NCBI GenBank assembly: GCA_948567375.1
Contig: OX419755.1
Span: 46,939,001-47,003,000 of the forward strand
Length of the DNA: 64,000 bases
Source: Lunularia cruciata
Taxonomy: Eukaryota; Streptophyta; Marchantiopsida; Lunulariales; Lunulariaceae
Direction: 5' to 3'
Shown here: piece after piece, positions 41,732 through 50,859 of the stretch
Numbering within the stretch: the first letter of the stretch is position 1
Layout: every line of letters begins with the position of its first letter
Made by a program: the position numbers and the translations under genes
The notes under the pieces: generated by a model
The model's database searches: none
The model's input: only the letters and a program-made list of their open reading frames with translations
Told to the model about the DNA's origin: nothing

Positions 41732-42640
41732 TCACTTGTGAAAATCAAGACGGAGTTTCCCTCTAAAGGCATGGTCAATAGGTAATGTGGTTCTATTGAG
41801 GCAAGAAAGAAGGATGACACAAGATAAAGGTGCATGGTCAGATTCAGGTTGAGGATCTAAAACAACAAAATCTGAGACAATGTGTATATCACTGGGTGAG
41901 GTGAGCATATAATCTATAGTGCTGGATCCACCAGAAGCAAAGCATGTGCTCTTACAAGTTTTTGGAAATTGAGAAAGGCCATTCAAGATCTTCAAGCTAC
42001 AATTGGTACCAAAGCTCAAAAAGTGCTCACTCATGGAGTTGGATATGAGATCTTTGGAAGAGCGGGACCAAGCACTAGAATGATCTATCAAGCTATGGAA
42101 AGGGTCATTCTCAAGGTCACTAAACTCAGGAATCTGAGAGGTTTGGATCCTAGCATTGAAATCACCAAGAATAAGTACTGCACCTTTACTTTGAAATTCC
42201 AACACATCCTTTGTCAAGGAGTGGAAACTGTGGTGTGAAACTGAAAGCATGGTGTTGAGAGATCCGCTTGAATAGATTGGTGATGTCAATGGAGCAAAGT
42301 AACAAATAGCAAGGAAGCAAGGTGTAGCAACTCCTCCAATCCTTAGCCATTGGTATTGTCCACTTGAGTCTTGGCCTATCAAAGAGACTGATTTTTCAAA
42401 ACCAAATCTGACGTAAGTAGCAATACCTCCAAAGCCCCTTCCTCTGTGCTGCCTCCGCTTGTTCCAAGTTGAACCAACAAGAATGAAACCTTCAATGTCT
42501 TGAATGGTGTTTCCTTCATGTTCCCATGTCTCCACAAGATTGATCAGATCAGCATCATCCCACACAGGTTTAGCGCTTGAGTACTTGGTATGTGTGAGAC
42601 CATGAACATTCCAAAACAACACTCTAAGGGTCTGGAATTG
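41732..42640 (-). pseudogene. LINE F ORF2, AP-type endonuclease (broken only at its end)
   Basis: The domain starts with VLFWNVHGLTHT (Asn of the active site), then LVETWEHEG (Glu), RGFGGIATYVRFGF, AVLILGDFNAR (Asp and Asn), STIDYMLTS (Asp) and ESDHAPLS (Asp-His), the full set of apurinic endonuclease motifs. Its frame has no ATG before the first motif and is continuous with ORF1 through the TAG at 42,641-42,643. A TGA (41,732-41,734, from CGA) and a TAA (about 41,720, from CAA) separate it from RT. Confidence 0.88.
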
Positions 42641-43480
42641 CTATGCAGTAGTTGACAACTTCCTTTGGGTGATCACAGCTCTATTGTCTCTCAAGAATGC
42701 AACAAAACCTGCTTGTTGAGCCTCCTTCACTTTTGCTAATTCTCCCTTCTTTGCTTGCCATTGGAGAGGTGTGAGATCAGGGTCCAACCAAATACGCCGC
42801 CCCTTCAATATAGCCTTGTTATCCATCACTGCATTCCTTTGAGTTTGTGAGCCAAACCTCACCAAAATGCTTCTTGGTTGTGCACCTTGTTGTCTCAATC
42901 TATATGCTTGCAAAATCTGAGGATCATGGACTCTCAAAGAATCAGCAATAAAATCACACACTATGGCCTTGGTGTCTTCCTTCTCAGTCTCTGGCAAACT
43001 TGAAATTCTCAAGTTCTTCATTTTGACCAATTGGTTCTCCTTCTCAACCTCATGCTCTTGCAAGCAAGAGATTTGAGCCACCTTAGTAGCTTCAGCATAA
43101 GACTTCATCTTCACTTCTAATGTGTCCACAATCTGTTGGAGCCCTCCGCCTTGTGTAGCAATATCGTTGGCTTGTGCTCCCAAGGAAGCAACTTTCTTGG
43201 TAGCATCAACCATCCCCTTGGTTGATGTTAACAGAGAGATAGAACTCTTCTTGAGGTCTTGAATCTCTTGGTTGCCTAGGTTCAAAGACTCTTTGACACT
43301 ACTGATCTCAACCTTTATAAATTCCATATCACTCATGAGAGTACTCATGCACTAGGACATAGGTGCCATGAAGCTTCTAAGGTCCTTGTGGAAATCATTT
43401 GCTTTCCTATACATTTCAGCTAATTTTTGTTGCTTCATGGCTATATCAGCAATGTCTTTCACCATCTTGGACTCCTCCAT
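42641..43480 (-). pseudogene. LINE F ORF1, L1-ORF1p-like RNA-binding protein
   Basis: From the ATG at 43,480 (MEESKMVKDIADIAMKQQKL) the frame is 279 codons with one TAG at codon 43 (43,352-43,354). The first half is helical and coiled-coil-like (EFIKVEISSVKESLNL, IQDLKKSSISLL, LQQIVDTLEVKMKSYAEA). The second half has MKNLRISSLPETEKEDTK, LQAYRLRQQGAQPRSILVRF, KAILKGRRIWLDPDLTPLQ, the pattern of the RRM and C-terminal domains of L1 ORF1p. I see no CCHC zinc knuckle, unlike the ORF1 usual in plant L1 elements. Domain assignment is by pattern only. Confidence 0.7.
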
Positions 43481-44984
43481 TGTGACAATCACTTATCACT
43501 CACAGTCAATCTGGAAGTTTTACTTCCAACACCAAAAATTTAGGATTTTCAAGTAGACAGCACTACTGTTTTACAATTGTAAACACTACTAGGCAGGTGT
43601 TGAAGTAAAGACCTTGAAAAGTTGATTCTAATGAGATAAGAATCATCTCATTTGAACATGTGAGTGCAAAGATACTCTCTTTCAAATTGGCAGTGCACAG
43701 AGATACCAAAAGCTGCAAAATTTGAGGTACCTAGAGCTTCTAATCTGTGACCTAACCTGTAGCAATCAATTTTCAGTCTGAAGGTCTGAGTGAGCTGATT
43801 CTAAAGACACTAAGATCACTTCATTTGGATCATTGAGTACAAAGATACAATAGCTTGAATTTGCATTTCACAATGTTATGATGTCCAAAGAGTCACAGAT
43901 TTCAAACTATCACAACTTCCTTATCTGACCTTCAATTTCTACAAATCAGACCTCAATAGAAACCTTGCACAATGCTCGTTCTATTGCCACAAAAACCACT
44001 TGATTTGGACCTATAAGTACAGAGAAATCCTCCTTCACATGTGCAGATTTTAACACCAAGTAGTTGCAAGTGCTACAGTGAAACAAATGGTCATATCATC
44101 TGCGTTGGATATTCAAATATTTCAAATATGGACTCAATAGAAAGCCTATGACCATGGGGTTCTTATGACACAAGAATCACCTGAATTGGATCTATGAGTG
44201 AGGAGAACTGGCACTGCAAAGTTGGTACTCCAAACACCAAGATGCAAGAGATGTGACAGAATGAGAATTACCACCACTGCTTGCTCAGACCTCCATGTGC
44301 TGCAAGCTTGGCCTTGAAAGAGAGCTTGTAACTTATAGATTCTGATGCAGTAAATTTCACTAGATTTGCAGTTGTGACCACAGAGCAATAGCCTTCCCAA
44401 TTCTCGCACAATAACAAGGACTACTCAAAATTGTCTCAGAATTGAAAAATTCAGATCTCCCTGAGTACTTCTCCAAACTGGACAAGCTTTACCTTGAAAG
44501 AAAGCTCTCAGCATAGCGCTTCCAATGAGACTCTAATCATTCCATTTGCTCAAGTGTTGGAAGAGATACAGTCAATCGAATTTATAGTCCAAACCCTAAA
44601 ATCTGCCAAAGATGACAGAATTCGAATCCTTGTAACTCTCTGCACAGATGTGTGTTTTTAGCATGCTTGCTCTCAATCGAAAGAGCTCTTCAAGGCCCAT
44701 CCATTGCCACATAAATCACTCCATTTGGACTCTTGATGATGAAGAAATGATCTCTCAAGTATTGAACCTCTCTCAAAAAATTCAAGCACTCATAACTTTT
44801 GCCACAAAGCTCAGAATGGTGCAATCTTGGTGTCCATAGAAAGCTCTTGGCAAGGCACTTCAAACAAAACCAAAATCGCAAGATTTGGATGAGCAAGTGC
44901 TAAGATATGACTATCTGAATTTTCGGGAAAATCTCCTCTCTCAAATTTTCGAAAATCTACTCAATCTGAAAATCTGAGTATAAG
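43481..44984 (-). repeat. LINE F 5' UTR: array of about eight diverged monomers of ~180 bp
   Basis: A core reading roughly CCAAATGGAGTGATTTTTGTGGC on the element strand recurs at (plus-strand positions of the matching base) 43,641, 43,814, 43,994, 44,175, 44,354, 44,535, 44,714 and 44,874. Spacings are 173, 180, 181, 179, 181, 179 and 160. The units are diverged, so ordinary inspection misses them. No ORF is seen. The same spacing occurs in copies J and K. Confidence 0.75.
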
Positions 44985-44985
44985 T

Positions 44986-45021
44986 GACCCGAAGCCACTT
45001 TACGACCCAAAGCCACTTTAC
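44986..45021 (+). repeat. 18-bp tandem duplication in U3 of solo LTR E
   Basis: GACCCGAAGCCACTTTAC and GACCCAAAGCCACTTTAC lie head to tail. The U3 of LTR C has one unit at the matching place. It is a small local expansion next to the LINE F junction. Confidence 0.75.
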
Positions 45022-45140
45022 CTCGGGTTTCATCCCGAAAACTCTTTTCTTTGCTTTCTTTGGCCATACATGTGCAATCCGACTTCTTTATACACTTCTT
45101 CTTCTCTATTTTGAAAAAAACAAAAAATGTAGGCACCACA

Positions 45141-45145
45141 AACTT
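45141..45145. repeat. Target site duplication AACTT, right copy
   Basis: AACTT directly follows the other terminus of solo LTR E at 45,140. Together with 12,611-12,615 it fixes the LTR limits. Confidence 0.8.
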
Positions 45146-45478
45146 CCACTTCTTCTACGTGTTGCTTTCTCGTCACTATCAAGACATGCTTCTTCTGCCC
45201 CCGCCATTTCTTGAAGTGTACTTTTTTGCCACATACCAAGGTTGTTAGACAGTCGTTGTATTGGCCTTCGCTTCCCAATCTGAAGATGATGCTCTTTGGA
45301 CTTCTTTCTTTGTACTCCTCTCCTGAGTACCTCCATCATCGGATCCGAAGTTGACTTCTTTGGATTCCTCCAAAGACACTCCCGTCCATTCCTTCTTTCA
45401 CAATTCAGCTTTCTTTGCTTACTTCTTCTCCAAATGCTAATAAACAGAAAAAAAAAAACAAAAAATGTGGGCACCATA
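45141..45478 (-). repeat. Distal start of the 5' LTR of element A (U3 type II)
   Basis: The minus strand from 45,478 reads TATGGTGCCCACATTTTTTG (TG terminus mutated to TA) and matches U3 type II at 4,890-4,560 and 20,058-20,380. It stops at solo LTR E and continues at 12,615. It gives the right-hand limit of element A. Confidence 0.75.
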
Positions 45479-45812
45479 GGTTTTCAAGAGTGCTTGATAT
45501 CAGTCAAAAGATCTGTCCAAGGTGCATCCGATGCCACAAATATCACCCCATTTGGACTCTTGATGGTGAAACAAACCCTCAAATATAGATCCTTTGTCAT
45601 AAAATTCAATCACTCATAACTTTTGACACAAAGCTCAGAATGATGGAATCTTGGTGGTCTTGGAAAGCTCTTAGCGAGGCGCTCCTAACAAGACTAAAAT
45701 CTCAAGGTTTGGACAAGTTTGTGGTAAGATATGGCATGCCAAATTTTCGGAAAATCTCCTCTCCTAAAATTTCGAAATCTCAAGGGTTCTCAAGGGTGCA
45801 TGGATATGAAAA
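45479..45812 (-). repeat. LINE 5' UTR fragment (minus)
   Basis: Matches the first about 330 bp of the LINE F 5' UTR (44,984-44,640), including the monomer core near 45,543. No coding potential. Confidence 0.65.
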
Positions 45813-45962
45813 GATCATGACCAAGGTTAGTTTACATCAGACCAGTTTGTTACACATTGGTCAAATGCCCCAAGCTCTTGCCTAGGCTCACATTTCATGT
45901 GTTTTGTATTGTGTTTTCAGCCTTTTGACTCTTTGGGTCTTCCAGGCTTTATATTTCATTTT
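45813..45962 (+). repeat. LINE 3' UTR and tail fragment (plus)
   Basis: GTTAGTTTACATCAGACCAG to TTTATATTTCATTTTTTCATTG, matching the 3' ends at 47,040-47,212 and 39,297-39,430. It is fused at 45,963 to RT sequence of another copy. Confidence 0.7.
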
Positions 45963-47212
45963 TTCATTGATACATGCACTCCTTTATGTAGATGATGTAG
46001 TGCTTCTCTCCCTAATCCACAAAGTTTACATAACATGTTGGATTCTCTTTTTACTTTTGCAATCAAAAGAAAATGGAGGTGAACCTTAATGAGTCCAAGG
46101 TGATTGTGGTTGGTTCTAAAGGTGTCACACCTTTCTTTTTAAATGGACAGCATTGGAGCAAGCTTCTTCTTATAAGTACTTGGGCCTTGAGTTTTCTCAT
46201 GACTATAGTTGGTCTACTTGTGCGAAGATGAGAATCAATGTAGGGTTTAGAGTTTTGTATTCACTCATGAATTGCTCTAGACTTGCTCAATTTACCACAT
46301 GGGAGTTGAAAAAGGTGTTGTTCAAATCTCTTCTACAACCAGTGGTTCCTTATGGCGCTCAGATTTGGGGTCCAAGTACTAAGCAAAAATGATGGCAAAA
46401 GGTGGAGAAAGTTCAAAAATTGTTTTTGTGTGATGAACTTGGGGTGAGGATTCAAACTCCTTATGTATTGTTGCTTGTTGAAATAGGATTTTTGCCTCTT
46501 GACGCTGAAGCTTTGTTCTTAGCTCTCACATATACCACTAAGGTGAGGTCCATGGAGCATGAGAGACTTCCATACCAAGCATTTTGTGCCACTCTATCTA
46601 TAGGTTGGTAGACAGATCTGATTGCATGGGCAATAAGGTGGAATGTTTGTGAGCAATATTGGAGATTGGAGCCTATTGCACTAAGAGAAGTGATCATGGA
46701 GCAGTTCTTACTTTGCTTATGGCAGCAACCCGGTAACAAGATAGTGTTCTATTGGTAGTTTGTAAATCCTATGTTGGTGTATTATCTCTTGGCAATGATT
46801 TCTACTTCACTTAGACATGTTATTGCTCAGTATAGAACTAGTTCTCATAGACTAGAAGTAGAACAAGGACATTGGCAGCAGATAGAGCACTCCATGCAAC
46901 TTTGCAAAATGTGTACTATGAGCAAAGTTGAGGATGAGCACCATGTGTTTGTTGATTGCACTTGTTACATGCAGATCAGAGTTAGACATTAGATTACTTG
47001 TAGTGATTTCTCAACTCTCTTACAAGTTGAAGCTTTAGCCTTAGGGATGTATATGACGGAGATTAGTTTACATTGGACCAATTTATTTTAGATTGGTTTG
47101 ATGCACTAGGATCTTGCCTAGAATCACATTTCATGTGTTTTGTATTGTGTTTCTAGCCTTTTGACTCTTTGGGTCTTCCATGCTTTATATTTCATTGTTC
47201 ATTGTTCATATT
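45963..47212 (+). pseudogene. 5'-truncated LINE: RT YVDD box to 3' tail
   Basis: It begins inside RT (HALLYVDDVVLLS, YADD changed to YVDD) and continues SYKYLGLEFSHDYSW, LQPVVPYGAQIWGPS, LFLCDELGVRIQTPYV and the CKMCTMSKVEDEHHVFVDC zinc motif, then 3' UTR and TTCATTG tail at 47,212. Several stops and shifts. Confidence 0.8.
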
Positions 47213-47353
47213 TTAGTTTTTACCCTATTAGTAGAAGTACTCTTTTGATGATACTTCTATCTAATCTATTTTGTCCAACATGTATAACATCATTCCAGAT
47301 GTTACCAAACCAAATTTCACATCAAGATCATATGGCTAGCTTTTGGTATTACA
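47213..47353 (-). repeat. Chromovirus LTR start fragment
   Basis: The minus strand from 47,353 reads TGTAATACCAAAAGCTAGCC and matches the first 140 bp of the LTRs of chromovirus I (49,499 and 55,333). A remnant of another copy. Confidence 0.75.
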
Positions 47354-47476
47354 AAAACACAATACAAAACACAACTCTAACTTCCATGAGTAGTCTCTCT
47401 AGATCATCAATGAAGATTCCAAACAAAATTGGGGATAAAGAGCAATCTTGAATCACACCCATTGTGCTAAGGACAT
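47354..47476 (-). repeat. LINE scraps: 3' UTR piece joined to RT piece (minus)
   Basis: About 18 bp of LINE 3' UTR (GTGTTTTGTATTGTG type) joined to RT sequence around the CSLSPTLFGIFIDDLE block (47,372-47,476), both minus. A rearranged remnant. Confidence 0.55.
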
Positions 47477-47935
47477 CTTGAGATTCCTACTTTTCCCTAG
47501 ATTCCATTAGCAACTCCATGAGTGCACTTTTTGACCTTTGGTACTAATTGTAACTTGAAAATCTTGAATGGCATTTCTCAATTTCCTGAAACTTGCAAGA
47601 GCATATGCTTTGCTTGTGGTGGATCAAGCACCATAGACTATATGCTCACCTCACCCAGTGAGGTATACACCTTGTCTCAGATTTTTTTATTTTAAATCCT
47701 CAACCTGAATTTGACCATGCACTTCTATCATGTGCTATCCTTCTTCCTTGCTAATAGAACCGCATTACCTATTGAGCATCCTTTAGAGGGAAACTTTGTC
47801 TAGATTTTCACAAGCAACATTTTTACCATCAAGCTATCCGATTGAAATTGAGCTCTATGGATTGGAGTTCTGATTTTCAAGAAATTAATGATCAGTTGGT
47901 TGCACTTCTTCAATCTACATCTAAACCAGACTAGC
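47477..47935 (+). pseudogene. LINE ORF2 fragment: end of endonuclease and linker
   Basis: Frame pieces match CKSICFACGGSSTIDYMLTSPSE and the ALWIGV/SSMEWSSD linker of LINE F (about 42,010-41,600). Truncated on both sides. Confidence 0.6.
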
Positions 47936-48867
47936 TAAAATGTCAAAGACTCTCAAATGTTGACTTGGAGGATTTGAAAGTTTGAGAGGAGAGGAGTCCC
48001 AAAATTTTGGCAAGCCATATTTCACTATTTACATGTCCAAACAGTGAAATTCTGGTCTTTTTAGAAGCACCTTGCCAAGAGCTTTCCATAGCTACCCAAA
48101 GTGCATCATTCTAAACTCTTTGCAAAAGTTATGACTGGTTGAAATTTCTGACAGAGGATCCAGATTTGAGAGTTTGAATTTTCATCATATGGTGCCCAAA
48201 TAGTGTGATTTTTGTGGCACTCCATGCGCCTTGAACAGCTCTTTTGATTGATATCAAGCACTCTTAAAGACCACATGTATGCAAAAAGTTACAAGGATTT
48301 GAATTCTGTCATCTTTGGCAAATTTTAAGGTTTGAACTGCAATTCCGAATGATTTTATCTCTACCAATACTTTAGCAAATGGAGTGATTAGGAACTCATT
48401 GGAAGCCCCATGATGAGAGCTTTCTTTCAAGGTAAAGCTTGTGCAAATTGGAGCAATACACAAAGATTTCAAAAAATTTGCATTTTGAGAAAGGTTTGAG
48501 CAGTCCATGTGATTGTGCAAGAATTTGGAGGGGTAATATTGTGCGGTTACAAGTGCAAATCCAAAGAAAATTGTTGCATCAGAATCTGCAACTTACAAGC
48601 TCTCTATCAAGGCCAATCTTGTAGCATATGAAGGTCTGAGCAAGCAATGGTGACAATTCTGACTCTATCACATCTCGTGCATCTTGGTGTTTGCACAAAC
48701 TTTGTAGTGCCAGTTCTCTTCACTCACAAATCCAATCTAGGTGATTCTTGTGTCATAAGAACCACATAGTCATATGCTTCCTATTGAACCCATATTTGAA
48801 TAATTTTAATATCCAAGGCAGATGATATGACCATTTGTTTCACTATGACATTTCCAAGTTGCAACAC
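47936..48867 (+). repeat. LINE J 5' UTR with ~180-bp monomers
   Basis: Monomer cores at 48,195, 48,375, 48,555 and 48,731 (spacings 180, 180, 176), aligned with those of LINE F. No gene. Confidence 0.65.
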
Positions 48868-49498
48868 TCTACACAAGTGTGTAGAGTTTTGTTTTGGAAT
48901 ATTCATGGGCTCACACATACCATGTACTCCAGCGCTAAGCCTTTGTGGGATGATACTGATCTGATCAATCTTGTGGAGATATGGGAACATGAAGGAAACA
49001 CCATTCAAGACATTGAAGGTTTCACTCTTGTCGGTTTAACCTGGAACAAGCGGAGGCAACATAGAGAAAGGGGCTTTGGAGGTATTGCTACTCAAAAACT
49101 GTAGACTATATGCTCACCTCACTCAATGATATACACCTTGTCTTAGAGTTTTTTTGCTTTAGGTCCTCAACTAGAATCTGACCATGCACTTTTATTGTGT
49201 GCCATTGTTCTTCCTTGCTCCAATAGAACCACATTACCTATTGAGCATGCCTTAAGAGGGAAACTCCGTCTAGATTTTCACAATAGAGGATCTATACCAA
49301 CAAGTTATCCAAGAGAAATTGAGCCCCATGGAGTGGAGTTCTGATTTTTAATAATGTAGTGATTAGTTGGTTGCACTTCTTCAATCTACATCTACTACTA
49401 TATTTCCAAGAGGTTCTCATATGAAGAGACTTGGTCTCTCTTGAAATAGGTGGTATGATGTAGATTGTAAAATGGCAAGGATCACAGCTATGGATAGG
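48868..49498 (+). pseudogene. LINE J endonuclease with internal deletion
   Basis: VLFWNIHGLTHTMYSSAKP, DLINLVEIWEHEG and RGFGGIATQKL (48,880-49,100), then a jump to the STIDYMLTSP region, removing most of the endonuclease including GDFNAR. It ends in the linker at the chromovirus insertion site. Confidence 0.75.
49494..49498. repeat. Target site duplication ATAGG, left of chromovirus I
   Basis: ATAGG before the LTR start TGTAATACC; the partner is at 56,159-56,163. Confidence 0.85.
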
Positions 49499-50239
49499 TG
49501 TAATACCAAGAGCTAGCCATATGATCTAGACATGAAATTTGGTTTGGTAACATCTGGAATCATATGATACGTGATGGTCAAAATAGATCAGATAGAAATA
49601 TCACCAAAAGAGTACTTCTACTAATAGAGTAGAAACTGAAATAGACTTGAAAACCTTAGAACCAATAACTAGACATATGATTTAAAGGTGAGAATTGATT
49701 TGGTAATATCTAGAAGGATGTTACACACGATGGACTAAACATATTAGAAAAAGATAGCACCAAAAGGGGACTTCTACTAATAGAGTAGGAACCAAAATAT
49801 GCCTAAAATTTGTGAAGGCAATTTCAAAGGCCTAAATAGATGAATTAGACCTCAAAAATGTACAGATCCCCCCCTCCCAAATAGAGGAAAGGCTGGCCTT
49901 CCCCTCCCCTTGGTTTGTCTCATCAAGAGCTTTCCAATGGTACCTCACCCATGTGATTCCAAGATTCCTAGTGGAAGATTCCCTAAAAGATTCCCTTTGG
50001 TCAAAGCTTGTTTGACCAACCAGATAGGACCAAGACCAACATGTCACCCATCCAAGTAAGTAATCCAAGGATGGAGCTTGCTGACATGTCACCTATCTAT
50101 GTGCCTAGTCCTATGGTGTAGCTTCTTTGGAGGAGATCATCTTTATCTATATAATAAAGAGAAGGTGCTCCTTTGGAGCATCAAATGATTGAGTGTGAAA
50201 TCTATGTTTTCTCTCTTCTCTTGTCCTTTGAGTATTATA
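49499..50239 (+). repeat. 5' LTR of chromovirus I
   Basis: 741 bp, TGTAATACCAAGAGCTAGCC to AGTATTATA (terminal CA mutated). It contains a C-rich run near 49,868 and CTATATAATAAAG near 50,148, a possible TATA region. Confidence 0.85.
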
Positions 50240-50240
50240 A

Positions 50241-50255
50241 TGGTATCAGAGTGAG
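50241..50255 (+). other. Primer binding site (tRNA-iMet) of chromovirus I
   Basis: TGGTATCAGAGTGAG, one base after the LTR. TGGTATCAGAG is the standard initiator-Met site of plant LTR elements. Confidence 0.85.
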
Positions 50256-50859
50256 TGTTTTAGTCCAAGAGAGTGTATCATCCCTCTTGGAAGAGCATAA
50301 ACTACTGAAATTGAGTAATTTGAGGTGGAGAACATAGAGTAATTGCTAGACTTAGGAAGGGCTTTAGAGAGTGGATGGGATGGATGCACCGGGGGACAAT
50401 TTCCCGCACTTAGCTTTCCATTCTTGAATCTATTCCACATCAAGGTTATGTACATCCAGTGTGAGCAAATGAGAGTATCGCTAATTTATCACTTTGGAGC
50501 AAAATTCATGGACAAAGTGATGAACTCACCAAACCCGATGATTCTACTTGTGTTGGTATACAACAGAGAGTGGGATTTGACAATCTACATTCTATTATGT
50601 GTTATGGATGTGAATGTCCCAAATCCTCCCTTTCAACACTCAAGTAGAAATTCATTATGTAGTGAGACCAAAAGTGATGTTTAGAGATTTTGTGGAATTT
50701 TGGTGAGTATTATCAACGAGTGATAGCTTCTGAGGTCCCAACGGTAGTTCCAATAGTTTGTGCGCTTCCCAGAGTGATCATGTTGACTTTGTATTGAAGT
50801 AGACATTAGCAATTGAGTGTTGCAAGAACCATGGATCCGTAATTGCAAGAGTTGTTGAA

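Larger units (their letters stand above)
39297..44984 (-). mobile_element. LINE F: near full-length non-LTR retrotransposon inserted in solo LTR E
   Basis: On the minus strand: 5' UTR of about 1.5 kb (44,984-43,481), ORF1 (43,480-42,641), ORF2 with endonuclease, reverse transcriptase and a Cys/His C-terminus (42,640-39,393), a short 3' UTR and a TTCATTG-repeat tail (ending about 39,297). The LTR sequence GGGTCA at 44,985 continues as TAAGGC at 39,296, matching the uninterrupted LTR (GGGTCATAAGGC at 26,060). No clear target duplication is seen. This is the most complete of the LINE copies here. Confidence 0.85.
12616..45140 (-). mobile_element. Solo giant LTR (copy E), carrying nested elements B-C, D and LINE F
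   Basis: The LTR starts at 45,140 (TGTGGTGCCTAC on the minus strand) and ends at 12,616 (GGGTTGTCACA). The flanks are AACTT on both sides (12,611-12,615 and 45,141-45,145), a perfect 5-bp target duplication. With the insertions removed (14,507-37,554 and 39,297-44,984) the LTR is 156 + 1,742 + 1,891, about 3,789 bp. No gag, pol, primer site or polypurine tract belongs to it. It sits in the U3 of A's 5' LTR. Confidence 0.85.
2000..45478 (-). mobile_element. Element A: Athila/Tat-like Ty3/gypsy retrotransposon with giant LTRs, interrupted
   Basis: On the minus strand the order is 5' LTR (45,478-45,141 plus 12,615-11,065), primer site, gag, protease, RT, RNase H, integrase, polypurine tract, 3' LTR (4,890 to 2,000, cut by copy G). 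The 5' LTR is split by solo LTR E, which carries all of 12,616-45,140. Sequence just left of 12,616 and just right of 45,140 joins into one stretch that matches A's other LTR near 4,545-4,600. RT reads MPFGLCN and FIDDFCVFG, the style of the Athila/Tat branch. No chromodomain is seen. Every coding domain has stops or frameshifts. Confidence 0.8.
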
